The notes under the pieces were generated by a model. It was given only the letters and a program-made list of their open reading frames with translations. It was not told the origin of the DNA and did no database searches. A stretch of DNA of 64,000 bases from an uncultured Muribaculaceae bacterium (GTDB lineage: Bacteria > Bacteroidota > Bacteroidia > Bacteroidales > Muribaculaceae). The DNA is taken from assembly GCA_910579185.1 (NCBI GenBank), contig CAJTTG010000010.1, positions 29,458 through 93,457 of the forward strand. Reading direction: 5' to 3'. Positions within the stretch are counted from its first letter, which is position 1, and each line of letters starts with the position of its first letter. A program made the translations under genes and the position numbers. Of this stretch, positions 50,629 to 58,953 are shown piece by piece.

Positions 50629-50808
50629 ATGGCACAGATCAAAATCAAACAAATAAAGAGCCGCATCAACTGCCCTGAAGTGCAGAAGCGTACACTAAAC
50701 GCACTCGGCTTGAAGAAAATGTATCACACTGTGGTCAAAGAAGACACCCCCTCTGTGATGGGTATGGTTAACAGAGTACGTCACCTCGTAGAAGTGACCA
50801 ACGCCTAA
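50629..50808 (+). CDS. rpmD: 50S ribosomal protein L30
   Basis: A 59-aa large-subunit protein, read directly from the sequence: it begins MAQIKIKQIKSRINC and contains TLNALGLKKMYHTVV and SVMGMVNRVRHLVEV, the L30 signature. ATG 50629 lies 11 nt after rpsE, and TAA ends at 50808, 24 nt before rplO. Confidence 0.96.
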   Translation: MAQIKIKQIKSRINCPEVQKRTLNALGLKKMYHTVVKEDTPSVMGMVNRVRHLVEVTNA

Positions 50809-50832
50809 TAAATCAATCAAAAGAGAACAGAT

Positions 50833-51279
50833 ATGGAACTAAATAACATTCGCCCTGCAGTAGGGTCTGTTACAAGAAAAACTCGTATCGGCCGTGGTCC
50901 GGGTTCCGGCAAGGGCGGAACATCGACCCGCGGACACAAGGGCGCGAAATCGCGTTCGGGTTATAGCCGCAAGATCGGTTTTGAGGGCGGTCAGATGCCT
51001 TTGCAGCGTCGTCTTCCGAAGTTCGGCTTCAAGAATATCAACCGTGTAGCTTACAAGGCAATCAACATTTCCCAGATCGATGCTCTTGCAGCAGAGAAGG
51101 AATTGACCAAGGTTGGTATCGAGGAGCTTCGCGCAGCCGGCTTTATCTCACGTAACCAGCTCGTGAAGGTGCTTGCCAATGGCAATATCACCCGTGCTCT
51201 CAATGTAGAAGCCAACGCATTCTCCAAGGCAGCTGAAAAGGCTATCGTGGAAGCCGGTGGCACAATCGCTAAAATCTAA
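50833..51279 (+). CDS. rplO: 50S ribosomal protein L15
   Basis: Late assembly protein. The 148-aa product starts with the Gly/Arg-rich RKTRIGRGPGSGKGGTSTRG and GFEGGQMPLQRRLPKFGF motifs. Its stop lies 8 nt before secY. Confidence 0.98.
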   Translation: MELNNIRPAVGSVTRKTRIGRGPGSGKGGTSTRGHKGAKSRSGYSRKIGFEGGQMPLQRRLPKFGFKNINRVAYKAINISQIDALAAEKELTKVGIEELRAAGFISRNQLVKVLANGNITRALNVEANAFSKAAEKAIVEAGGTIAKI

Positions 51280-51287
51280 CGGACACA

Positions 51288-52637
51288 ATGAGATTTTTTA
51301 AAACCTTAAAAAACATTTGGACGATCGAAGAACTCCGCCAGAGGTTGGTTATTACCTTCCTCTTGGTGGTGGTTTATCGTCTGGGCTGCCAGGTAGTGCT
51401 GCCCGGCATAAGCCCGGAGGATCTGAAGGCGCTCGCCACGTTTACAAATTCCAGCGGCCTTATGCAGCTTCTGGATATGTTCTCGGGTGGTGCGTTCTCT
51501 CAGGCTTCAATCTTCGCCCTCGGTATCATGCCCTACATCACGGCATCGATCGTGATCCAGCTTCTGGGTATGGTTCTGCCTTCTTTCCAGAAGATGCAGC
51601 GCGAGGGTGAGAGCGGTCGTCAGAAACTGAACCAGTACACACGTTATCTCACGGTACTCATCCTCATTCTCCAAGGACCTGCCTATCTGGTGAACCTGCG
51701 TATGCAGGTGGCCGCGGTTACAGGCACGGCTTATATGGGATTCTGGACGATCTGCTACCTGACATTGATTCTTGCCGCCGGCTCTATGTTCATCATGTGG
51801 CTTGGCGAGCGAATCACAGACCGCGGTATCGGCAACGGTATCTCGTTCATCATCCTTGTCGGTATCATCGCCCGTCTTCCTGAGGCTATGTTCTTTGAAT
51901 TTGTGAGCCGCATGCCCGGCGATGCCATGGCACAGGGCGGTCTGGTGATGTTCCTCGTTGAGATTATCCTTCTGTTTGCTGTTACTGTAGGCGCTGTGCT
52001 TCTTGTGCAGGGTACCCGTAAGGTTCCTGTGCAGTATGCCAAGCGAATTGTCGGCAACAAGCAGTATGGTGGTGTTCGCCAGTATATCCCTCTGAAGGTT
52101 AATGCAGCCGGTGTGATGCCGATCATTTTCGCTCAGGCGATCATGTTCGTACCTATCACTCTGTCGGGTTTCGGAGCCAGCGAGGATGGCTCGGGCTTTT
52201 TCGCAGCATTCGCCGATATCAACGGTTTCTGGTATAACGCTGTCTATTTCGTGATGATCGTTGCCTTCACATATTTCTATACAGCTATCACGGTCCGTCC
52301 GACCCAGATGGCAGAGGATATGAAGCGTAACAACGGTTTTATCCCCGGCGTTAAGCCCGGTAAGAAAACCGCTGAGTATCTTGACTCGATCATGTCGCGC
52401 ATCACACTTCCGGGATCGATCTTCCTGGGTATCGTGGCAATCCTTCCGGCGTTCGCACGTTTCTTCGGCATCAGCTCGAATTTCGCGCAGTTCTTCGGCG
52501 GAACTTCTCTTCTGATCCTTGTGGGAGTAGTGCTTGATACACTCCAGCAGATCGAGAGCCACCTTATGATGCACCATTATGACGGTCTGATGAAGGACGG
52601 CAAGATCAAGGGCCGCACAACCGGCAACGCGTATTAA
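51288..52637 (+). CDS. secY: Protein translocase channel SecY
   Basis: Core of the Sec channel in the inner membrane. The 449-aa product has about ten hydrophobic helices, the plug-region PGISPEDLKAL, and conserved GIMPYITASIVIQLLGMVLP (about 78-97), VYFVMIVAFTYFYTAI and PGKKTAEYLDSIMSRITLPG. Full bacterial length. It follows rplO closely and precedes map by 36 nt; adk, often here in Firmicutes, is absent. Confidence 0.98.
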   Translation: MRFFKTLKNIWTIEELRQRLVITFLLVVVYRLGCQVVLPGISPEDLKALATFTNSSGLMQLLDMFSGGAFSQASIFALGIMPYITASIVIQLLGMVLPSFQKMQREGESGRQKLNQYTRYLTVLILILQGPAYLVNLRMQVAAVTGTAYMGFWTICYLTLILAAGSMFIMWLGERITDRGIGNGISFIILVGIIARLPEAMFFEFVSRMPGDAMAQGGLVMFLVEIILLFAVTVGAVLLVQGTRKVPVQYAKRIVGNKQYGGVRQYIPLKVNAAGVMPIIFAQAIMFVPITLSGFGASEDGSGFFAAFADINGFWYNAVYFVMIVAFTYFYTAITVRPTQMAEDMKRNNGFIPGVKPGKKTAEYLDSIMSRITLPGSIFLGIVAILPAFARFFGISSNFAQFFGGTSLLILVGVVLDTLQQIESHLMMHHYDGLMKDGKIKGRTTGNAY

Positions 52638-52673
52638 TCCTAATTACAGAATGTCTTTATCCAAGATAATTTA

Positions 52674-53456
52674 ATGATCTATCTCAAGACACCTGAAGAA
52701 ATCGAAAAGATGCGCAAGGCTTGCGCACTGGCGAGTCAAACACTTGGCGAGATTGCCAAGTGGGTGACTCCCGGTGTGACAACCCATAAGCTCGACTCAG
52801 TCGCGCGTGAGTTTATCGCCGATAACGGCGGCCGTGCGGCTTGTCTGGGTTATGGCGGATTTCCCGGCGCGATCTGCTGCGAGGTCAATGAGATTGTTGT
52901 CCATGGTTTCCCGTCGAACTACGCGCTCCGGGAGGGTGACATAATCGGAACGGATCTTGTTGTTGAGCTTGACGGTTTCAACGGTGATATGTGCTATACA
53001 TTTCCTGTAGGTGAGATTTCAGACGAGGTCTATAATCTCTGCCGTACAACCAAGGAGTCGCTCTATGTGGGTATCGAGGCCTGCAAGGAGGGCAACCGCA
53101 TCGGAGATATCTCGAATGCCGTGCAGATTTATTGTGAGAAGCGCGGTTACAGTGTGGTCCGCGAGATGTGTGGCCATGGAATCGGGAAGAAGATGCATGA
53201 GAGCCCTGAGGTGCCTAACTACGGTCGCCGTGGAACGGGTCCTGTGATCCGCAACGGAATGTGTATAGCAATCGAACCGATGATCAATCTCGGGAGCAAG
53301 AATGTGGTCATAGAGCGTGACGGCTGGACATGCCGCACACGCGACCGCCGTCAGTCGGCACACTATGAGCATACGGTAGCCGTTGTTGACGGCAAGGCTG
53401 AGATCCTGACATCGTTCGAACCGGTTTATGAGGTGCTTCAGGATAGATTCATTTAA
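52674..53456 (+). CDS. map: Type I methionine aminopeptidase
   Basis: Removes N-terminal Met from nascent proteins. The 260-aa product has all five metal ligands in context: two Asp in VELDGFNGDMCYTF, His in EMCGHGIGKKMHESP, Glu in MCIAIEPMINLG and Glu in HYEHTVAVVDG. There is no N-terminal zinc-finger extension. Located between secY and infA. Confidence 0.97.
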   Translation: MIYLKTPEEIEKMRKACALASQTLGEIAKWVTPGVTTHKLDSVAREFIADNGGRAACLGYGGFPGAICCEVNEIVVHGFPSNYALREGDIIGTDLVVELDGFNGDMCYTFPVGEISDEVYNLCRTTKESLYVGIEACKEGNRIGDISNAVQIYCEKRGYSVVREMCGHGIGKKMHESPEVPNYGRRGTGPVIRNGMCIAIEPMINLGSKNVVIERDGWTCRTRDRRQSAHYEHTVAVVDGKAEILTSFEPVYEVLQDRFI

Positions 53457-53475
53457 ATAACTTAGAGAAAACAGT

Positions 53476-53694
53476 ATGGCAAAACAATCTGCAATAGAAC
53501 AGGATGGCGTTATCGTTGAAGCTCTTTCGAACGCAATGTTCAGAGTTGAGCTTGAAAACGGTCATGAGATCACGGCTCATATCTCGGGAAAAATGAGGAT
53601 GCATTATATCAAGATCCTCCCCGGCGACAGGGTTCGTGTCGAGATGTCGCCCTACGATCTGTCGAAGGGTCGCATCGCATTCAGATACAAATAA
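53476..53694 (+). CDS. infA: Translation initiation factor IF-1
   Basis: A-site-binding OB-fold factor. The 72-aa product (AKQSAIEQDGVIVEALSNAM, VELENGHEITAHISGKMRMH, GDRVRVEMSPYDLSKGRI) matches the family over its whole length. Lies between map and rpmJ. Confidence 0.98.
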   Translation: MAKQSAIEQDGVIVEALSNAMFRVELENGHEITAHISGKMRMHYIKILPGDRVRVEMSPYDLSKGRIAFRYK

Positions 53695-53720
53695 AAAATA
53701 AATCAAAAAAATCAAATAAA

Positions 53721-53837
53721 ATGAAAGTTAGAGCCTCAATAAAGAAACGCACTCCGGACAGCAAAATCGTGCGTCGCAAAGGTCGCCTTTACGTTATTAA
53801 CAAGAAAAATCCGAAATTTAAGCAGCGTCAAGGATAA
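53721..53837 (+). CDS. rpmJ: 50S ribosomal protein L36 (zinc-free form)
   Basis: A 38-aa protein read directly: begins MKVRASIKKRTPDSKIVRRK and ends NPKFKQRQG. Zinc-type L36 has three Cys and one His; here no Cys remains (TPDS in place of the first pair), so zinc is not needed. Position between infA and rpsM is canonical. Confidence 0.96.
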   Translation: MKVRASIKKRTPDSKIVRRKGRLYVINKKNPKFKQRQG

Positions 53838-53873
53838 TTTTATTAATTTTGCAAAAAAAATAGTCAAATATAT

Positions 53874-54254
53874 ATGGCAGTACGTATCGTGGGAGTTGAC
53901 CTCCCCCAGAACAAAAGAGGTGAAATCGCCTTGACTTACATCTTCGGCATCGGCCGAAGCGCCGCAAAATCCATTCTCGAGAAAGCCGGCATTGATAAAG
54001 ATATCAAAGTTATGGATTGGACTGATGCCCAGGCTGCTAAGGTACGTGAGGTTATCGGTTCGGATTATAAAGTGGAGGGTGATCTCCGCAGCGAAATCCA
54101 GCTTAACATCAAGCGTCTGATGGATATCGGTTGCTACCGTGGTATCCGTCACCGTATCGGTCTGCCCGTCCGTGGCCAGAGCACCAAAAACAATGCCCGT
54201 ACACGCAAGGGCCGCAAGAAAACTGTTGCTAACAAGAAGAAAGCTACTAAATAA
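53874..54254 (+). CDS. rpsM: 30S ribosomal protein S13
   Basis: Head protein contacting P-site tRNA and the large subunit. The 126-aa product has RIVGVDLPQNKRGEIALTYI, GCYRGIRHRIGLPVRGQSTK and a basic tail. Start of the alpha segment; rpsK follows after 9 nt. Confidence 0.98.
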   Translation: MAVRIVGVDLPQNKRGEIALTYIFGIGRSAAKSILEKAGIDKDIKVMDWTDAQAAKVREVIGSDYKVEGDLRSEIQLNIKRLMDIGCYRGIRHRIGLPVRGQSTKNNARTRKGRKKTVANKKKATK

Positions 54255-54263
54255 TAAAATAAT

Positions 54264-54653
54264 ATGGCAAAAAAGACAGTCGCAGCTAAGAAGAGAAATG
54301 TTAAGGTTGACGCAGCTGGTCAGCTTCACGTTCACTCCTCTTTCAACAACATCATCGTGTGCTTAGCCAATTCTGAAGGTCAGGTGATCTCATGGTCAAG
54401 CGCAGGAAAAATGGGCTTCAGAGGCTCAAAGAAAAACACTCCGTATGCCGCACAGATGGCAGCTCAGGATTGTGCCAAGGTTGCATACGATCTGGGTCTC
54501 CGCAAGGTGAAGGCTTATGTCAAGGGTCCGGGCAACGGCCGTGAGTCTGCAATCCGTACAATCGACGGTGCAGGTATCCAGGTAACCGAGATCATTGATG
54601 TTACTCCGCTTCCCCACAATGGATGTCGTCCTCCGAAACGTCGTCGTGTCTGA
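54264..54653 (+). CDS. rpsK: 30S ribosomal protein S11
   Basis: Platform protein at the mRNA exit. The 129-aa product has HVHSSFNNIIVCLANSEGQV and PHNGCRPPKRRRV at the end, the diagnostic C-terminus. Followed by a 208-nt structured gap before rpsD. Confidence 0.98.
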   Translation: MAKKTVAAKKRNVKVDAAGQLHVHSSFNNIIVCLANSEGQVISWSSAGKMGFRGSKKNTPYAAQMAAQDCAKVAYDLGLRKVKAYVKGPGNGRESAIRTIDGAGIQVTEIIDVTPLPHNGCRPPKRRRV

Positions 54654-54715
54654 TTGATGTTTCAGCGGAAAGCGTCTTAATGAACTTCAAATAGAAAGAA
54701 ATCAAAACAGAATTG

Positions 54716-54832
54716 ACCGGATCTGACCGTGCCGAGTATGTGACGGCAATGTGAAATAGACCATATTTTTATTCACCTCTCTATGGTCGCGGCTGCACTA
54801 AACCGCTAACTGGACAGCACTCAGGATCCGAG
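54716..54832 (+). ncRNA. Structured leader of rpsD (candidate S4-binding RNA)
   Basis: Within the 208-nt rpsK-rpsD gap, CGGATCTGA (54718-54726) pairs with TCAGGATCCG (54821-54830, one bulged G) to close a multi-branch junction. Inside are three hairpins: TGCCG/CGGCA (54730-54748), GACCAT/ATGGTC (54759-54788) and GCGG/CCGC (54789-54806). The rpsD ATG is 31 nt downstream. S4 is a known repressor of its own operon, and a leader class for S4 is known in Bacteroidia; identity with it is inferred. Confidence 0.6.
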
Positions 54833-54861
54833 ATTGATTAACTTTTCAACAGAAAAACAAA

Positions 54862-55467
54862 ATGGCAAGATATACAGGCCCAAAATCAAAAATCGCACGT
54901 AAGTTTGGCGAACCTATCTTCGGCGAAGACAAAGTGCTTGCAAAGAAAAATTTCCCTCCAGGCCAGCACGGACAGAACCGCAGAAGAAAAACTTCAGAAT
55001 ATGGCGTTCAGCTTCGCGAGAAGCAGAAAGCCAAATATACTTATGGTGTACTTGAGAAACAGTTCCACAACCTGTTCAACAAGGCATCGCGCACCAAGGG
55101 TATCACCGGTGAGGTTCTTCTTCAGCTTCTTGAAGGCCGTCTGGACAACATCGTTTACCGTCTCGGTATCGCACCGACCCGTGCAGCCGCACGTCAGTTG
55201 GTTCTTCACCGTCACATCACCGTCAACGGTCAGGTTGTGAACATCGCGTCATACGCAGTTCAGCCGGGCGACGTTGTAGGTGTTCGCGAGAAATCAAAGT
55301 CGCTTGAGGTTATTGCTGACGCATTGGCCGGTTTCAATCACTCCAAGTATCCTTGGATTGAATGGGACGAGACAATGAAGGCAGGCAAGCTTCTGCACGT
55401 TCCCTCGCGTGAGGACATTCCTGAAAATATCAAGGAACAGCTGATCGTCGAATTGTATTCTAAGTAA
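54862..55467 (+). CDS. rpsD: 30S ribosomal protein S4
   Basis: Primary assembly protein and accuracy factor. The 201-aa product has KLARKFGEP-like KIARKFGEPIFGEDKVLAKK, LLQLLEGRLDNIVYRLGIAP and an S4 RNA-binding domain (ARQLVLHRHITVNGQVVNIA). The N-terminal zinc Cys cluster of some S4 proteins is absent. Preceded by a structured leader that may be its autoregulatory site. Confidence 0.98.
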   Translation: MARYTGPKSKIARKFGEPIFGEDKVLAKKNFPPGQHGQNRRRKTSEYGVQLREKQKAKYTYGVLEKQFHNLFNKASRTKGITGEVLLQLLEGRLDNIVYRLGIAPTRAAARQLVLHRHITVNGQVVNIASYAVQPGDVVGVREKSKSLEVIADALAGFNHSKYPWIEWDETMKAGKLLHVPSREDIPENIKEQLIVELYSK

Positions 55468-55488
55468 AAAATCTAAAGACAGATCCAC

Positions 55489-56481
55489 ATGGCTATATTA
55501 GCATTTCAAAAACCTGACAAGGTCTTGATGTTGGAGGCCGATAATAAATTCGGCAAGTTTGAGTTCAAGCCATTGGAGCCGGGCTATGGTATCACTATCG
55601 GCAACGCGCTGCGTCGCATACTGCTCTCCTCGCTTGAGGGATTTGCTATCTCATCGATCAAGATCGATGGTGTGAAGCATGAGTTTGATACAATTCCCGG
55701 GGTTAAGGAGGATGTCACAAACATCATTCTGAATCTTAAGAAGGTAGACCTCAAACAGGTGGTCGAGGATACGGACGCAGAGAAAGCCGTCGTAACCGTT
55801 TCCGGCGTTGAAGAGTTCAAGGCCGGAGATCTGGGCAAGGTGCTCAGCGGATTCGAAGTTCTCAACCCCGATCTCGTAATCTGTCATTTGGATTCAGCTG
55901 CAAGTTTTACGCTTGAATTCACAATCAACAAGGGTCGCGGCTGGGTACCGGCCGAAGAGAATGCAGTTGCCGGCGACGATGTGAATGTCATCGCTATCGA
56001 CTCGATCTATACCCCGATCAAGAATGTGAAATATACAGTAGACAACTTCCGTGTCGATCAGAAGACCGACTACGATAAGCTGACTCTGGAGATCACCACC
56101 AATGGTTCTATCCTTCCAAAGGATGCGCTCAAGGAAGCAGCGAAGATTTTGATTTATCACTTCATGCTCTTCTCGGATGAGAAGATCACCCTTGAATCGT
56201 CGGAGCAGGAAGAGAACGAGGAATTCGATGAAGAAGTACTGCACATGCGTCAGCTTCTGAAGACTAAACTCGTTGACATGGATCTGTCGGTTCGTGCGCT
56301 CAACTGTCTGAAGAGCGCCGAGGTTGAGACTCTTGGTGAACTTGTGGTGTTCAACCGTAATGATCTTCTCAAGTTCCGCAATTTCGGCAAGAAGTCGCTG
56401 ACAGAGCTTGATGATCTTCTGGCTAACCTGAATCTATCGTTCGGGATGGATATTTCAAAATACAAATTAGATAAAGAGTAA
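55489..56481 (+). CDS. rpoA: RNA polymerase subunit alpha
   Basis: Scaffold for RNA polymerase assembly and contact point for activators and UP elements. The 330-aa product has an N-terminal domain (about 1-230) with GYGITIGNALRRILLSSLEG and a C-terminal helix-hairpin domain (about 250-320) with DLSVRALNCLKSAEVETLGEL. Normal length. Located between rpsD and rplQ. Confidence 0.98.
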   Translation: MAILAFQKPDKVLMLEADNKFGKFEFKPLEPGYGITIGNALRRILLSSLEGFAISSIKIDGVKHEFDTIPGVKEDVTNIILNLKKVDLKQVVEDTDAEKAVVTVSGVEEFKAGDLGKVLSGFEVLNPDLVICHLDSAASFTLEFTINKGRGWVPAEENAVAGDDVNVIAIDSIYTPIKNVKYTVDNFRVDQKTDYDKLTLEITTNGSILPKDALKEAAKILIYHFMLFSDEKITLESSEQEENEEFDEEVLHMRQLLKTKLVDMDLSVRALNCLKSAEVETLGELVVFNRNDLLKFRNFGKKSLTELDDLLANLNLSFGMDISKYKLDKE

Positions 56482-56487
56482 TAAACG

Positions 56488-56973
56488 ATGAGACATAATA
56501 AAAAATTCAACCACCTCGGTCGTAAAAAAGCCCATCGCGACGCGCTTCTGGCCAATATGACCATTTCGTTGATCATGCACAAACGCATCTTCACGACATT
56601 GGCAAAGGCAAAGGCACTGCGCATGTACGCCGAGCCCCTGATCAACAGAGCAAAGAATGACACGATGGTCAACCGTCGTCTTGTGTTCAGCTATCTTCAG
56701 AACAAAGAAGCTATCAACGAGCTTTTCCGCGAAGTTTCGCAGAAGATCGCAGAGCGTAACGGTGGCTACACCCGTATCCTGAAAACCGGAAACCGTCTTG
56801 GTGACAACGCCCAGATGTGTTTTATCGAACTCGTTGACTATAACGAGAACATGCTCGGTGGCAAAGGTGCCAAGAAGGAAGGACGCACACGTCGTTCACG
56901 TCGTTCCAACAAGGCCGCAGAGGCTCCCAAGGCAGAAGCTCCGGCAGCTGAAGCAACCGAAGCAGCAGAATAA
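56488..56973 (+). CDS. rplQ: 50S ribosomal protein L17
   Basis: Exit-side large-subunit protein. The core (about 1-120; RHNKKFNHLGRKKAHRDALL, TKAKA-like TTLAKAKALRMYAEPLI) is standard. It then carries a C-terminal tail of about 35 residues, basic then Ala/Glu/Pro-rich, making 161 aa against 120-130 in most bacteria. Last gene of the superoperon; a terminator follows. Confidence 0.97.
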   Translation: MRHNKKFNHLGRKKAHRDALLANMTISLIMHKRIFTTLAKAKALRMYAEPLINRAKNDTMVNRRLVFSYLQNKEAINELFREVSQKIAERNGGYTRILKTGNRLGDNAQMCFIELVDYNENMLGGKGAKKEGRTRRSRRSNKAAEAPKAEAPAAEATEAAE

Positions 56974-57020
56974 ATTCAGCCATATCCCTTCCGGGGGATT
57001 TTTGAATGATATCTTTACAA

Positions 57021-57057
57021 GTGGCGCGTCAAGAAGCATTGGCGCGTCGCTTTTTTT
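57021..57057 (+). terminator. Terminator of the ribosomal superoperon
   Basis: GTGGCGCG (57021-57028) pairs with CGCGTCGC (57043-57050), two G-U wobbles, followed directly by seven T residues. Confidence 0.85.
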
Positions 57058-57165
57058 GTGACGCTCTGAGTCCGGAATTTCGATGGCTGCGGCGGATTTA
57101 TGGATGGCTTCTTGGGAATCTGATTGTCTGTCGATGTGAATGGCGTGAAAAGTTGTGAAAGCTTT

Positions 57166-57195
57166 TTTGTTAGTGAAAAGTTTTTAGTAACTTTG
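57166..57195 (+). promoter_or_regulatory. eno promoter
   Basis: TTTG (57166-57169), 18 bp, TAACTTTG (57188-57195). Leader of about 65 nt to the ATG at 57263. Confidence 0.7.
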
Positions 57196-57262
57196 CGAGT
57201 GATAGAGATATCTGAGAAATTTTAAGAATAATATATACCAACTTTTTAAGTTTTAAGGAATT

Positions 57263-58573
57263 ATGAAAATTGAAAAAATCATCGGCCGCGAAGTGCTTGA
57301 CTCGCGTGGCAACCCCACAGTGGAAGTTGATGTAATCCTTGAATCAGGTGCACGTGGCCGTGCGTCTGTTCCCTCCGGCGCATCTACCGGCGTTAACGAG
57401 GCTCTGGAGCTTCGTGACGGTGACAAGAGCCGCTATATGGGCAAGGGTGTTCAGAAAGCTGTTGCAAATGTCAATGGCCCGATCGCTGAAGCTCTTGTCG
57501 GCATGAGCGCTCTTGATCAGATCAAGATCGACGAAACTATGATCGCACTTGATGGCACTGAAACCAAGAGCAATCTCGGTGCAAATGCTATCCTCGGTGT
57601 CTCTTTGGCTGTAGCAAAGGCTGCCGCTGATTACCTTGATCTTCCTCTTTACAAATACATCGGCGGTTGCAACTCTTACGTTCTCCCGGTTCCGATGATG
57701 AACATCATCAATGGTGGCGCTCACTCTGACGCTCCTATCTGCTTCCAGGAATTCATGATCCGTCCTATCGGTGCATGCTGCTTCAAGGAAGGTATCCGTA
57801 TGGGTACTGAGGTGTTCCACAACCTGAAGAAAGTTCTCCACGAACGTGGCCTTTCCACCGCAGTAGGTGACGAGGGTGGTTTCGCTCCGGCACTCGATGG
57901 AACTGAGGACGCTCTCAACGTTATCATCAAGGCTATCGAATTGGCCGGTTATGTTCCCGGAAAGGATGTTACCATCGGTCTTGACTGCGCTTCTTCTGAA
58001 TTCTATGAAGATGGCAAGTATCACTACAGCCACCTCAACAACGGTACTGCTAAGGAAGCTAACGGTGCAACCTACACTTCAGAGGAGCAGGCTGAATACC
58101 TCAAGGGTCTCGTTGAAAAATATCCTATCGACTCAATCGAGGACGGTATGGCTGAAAACGACTGGGCAGGCTGGAAGGTTCTCACCGATCTTATCGGCGA
58201 CCGTTGCCAGCTCGTTGGTGACGACCTTTTCGTAACCAATGTTAAGTATCTCGAACGCGGTATCGAAGAAGGCTGCGCCAACTCGATTCTCGTTAAGGTT
58301 AACCAGATCGGTTCGCTGACTGAGACTCTGCGTGCAGTAGAGCTCGCACAGCGTAACGGTTACACTGCTGTTATCTCTCACCGTTCAGGTGAAACTGAGG
58401 ATGCTACAATCGCTGACATCGCAGTTGCTACCAATGCCGGCCAGATCAAGACCGGTTCTGCAAGCCGTTCAGACCGTATGGCTAAGTACAATCAGCTTCT
58501 CCGTATCCAGGAGGAACTCGGTTGCGCTGCCAAGTATGGCTATGGCAAGAAGACCAAAATGCCCCAGGCATAA
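57263..58573 (+). CDS. eno: Enolase
   Basis: Interconverts 2-phosphoglycerate and phosphoenolpyruvate in glycolysis; often part of the degradosome in other phyla. The 436-aa product has GREVLDSRGNPTVEVDVIL, SGASTGVNEALELRDGD, the catalytic SIEDGMAENDWAGWK region, VNQIGSLTETL and the signature ISHRSGETEDATIADIAVA. Codon choice is strongly biased as in fusA, consistent with high expression. Monocistronic between promoter and terminator. Confidence 0.98.
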   Translation: MKIEKIIGREVLDSRGNPTVEVDVILESGARGRASVPSGASTGVNEALELRDGDKSRYMGKGVQKAVANVNGPIAEALVGMSALDQIKIDETMIALDGTETKSNLGANAILGVSLAVAKAAADYLDLPLYKYIGGCNSYVLPVPMMNIINGGAHSDAPICFQEFMIRPIGACCFKEGIRMGTEVFHNLKKVLHERGLSTAVGDEGGFAPALDGTEDALNVIIKAIELAGYVPGKDVTIGLDCASSEFYEDGKYHYSHLNNGTAKEANGATYTSEEQAEYLKGLVEKYPIDSIEDGMAENDWAGWKVLTDLIGDRCQLVGDDLFVTNVKYLERGIEEGCANSILVKVNQIGSLTETLRAVELAQRNGYTAVISHRSGETEDATIADIAVATNAGQIKTGSASRSDRMAKYNQLLRIQEELGCAAKYGYGKKTKMPQA

Positions 58574-58605
58574 GTTCAGTAGGGTATAAATACGCTACAT
58601 ATATT

Positions 58606-58639
58606 GATGGTGCGTCGGAAACGATGCACCATCTTTTTT
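58606..58639 (+). terminator. Terminator of eno
   Basis: GATGGTGC (58606-58613) pairs with GCACCATC (58626-58633), 12-nt loop, followed by six T residues. Confidence 0.88.
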
Positions 58640-58769
58640 GTTGTATAGGGTTTAGTAATAGTGGGTGTTTTTTTCTTTAAATTAGTGATTATCCTAATAA
58701 ATTGTGCTGTTTTATAGTCTGAATCATTAAAATCATATAAAAAGTGACTTGCATTAACAAATATTAACT

Positions 58770-58782
58770 GGGGGGGGGGGGG
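58770..58782. repeat. G13 homopolymer tract
   Basis: Thirteen consecutive G bases in AT-rich non-coding DNA, starting after AACT and ending before TAAGC. Long G-runs are typical slipped-strand mutation sites; here it lies directly upstream of a -7 box of a surface-protein gene. Confidence 0.85.
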
Positions 58783-58804
58783 TAAGCAACTGGTATTTAT
58801 AGAT

Positions 58805-58812
58805 TAATTTTG
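58805..58812 (+). promoter_or_regulatory. -7 element of the fimbrillin-like gene
   Basis: TAATTTTG matches TAnnTTTG and lies 142 nt before the ATG. No TTTG is at -33, where the G13 tract ends. Confidence 0.5.
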
Positions 58813-58953
58813 CAGTTCAATGGCGAGATATTGTTAAAATATCGTGTTATGTGATAGGTTTGCCGGACTATTGAGTATTGCGCCGGACTGAAAATTTGAT
58901 TGAGCACACATAATATTATGCATACATACATATAAGTAATTATATATTATACT

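Larger units (their letters stand above)
58640..58953 (+). promoter_or_regulatory. Fimbrillin-like gene upstream region with G13 tract and -7 box
   Basis: This 314-bp stretch has no gene. It is AT-rich and holds a run of 13 G (58770-58782), then TAATTTTG (58805-58812), a -7 box 22 bp after the tract, so the G-run occupies the place of the -33 element. A leader of about 140 nt follows, with a palindromic ATAATATTAT near 58910. Length change of the G-run could alter transcription. Confidence 0.55.

Noticed and set aside
51507..52577. 356-codon frame on the minus strand opposite secY
   Set aside because: Antisense shadow of a well-conserved membrane protein; the translated product is highly charged and domain-free.
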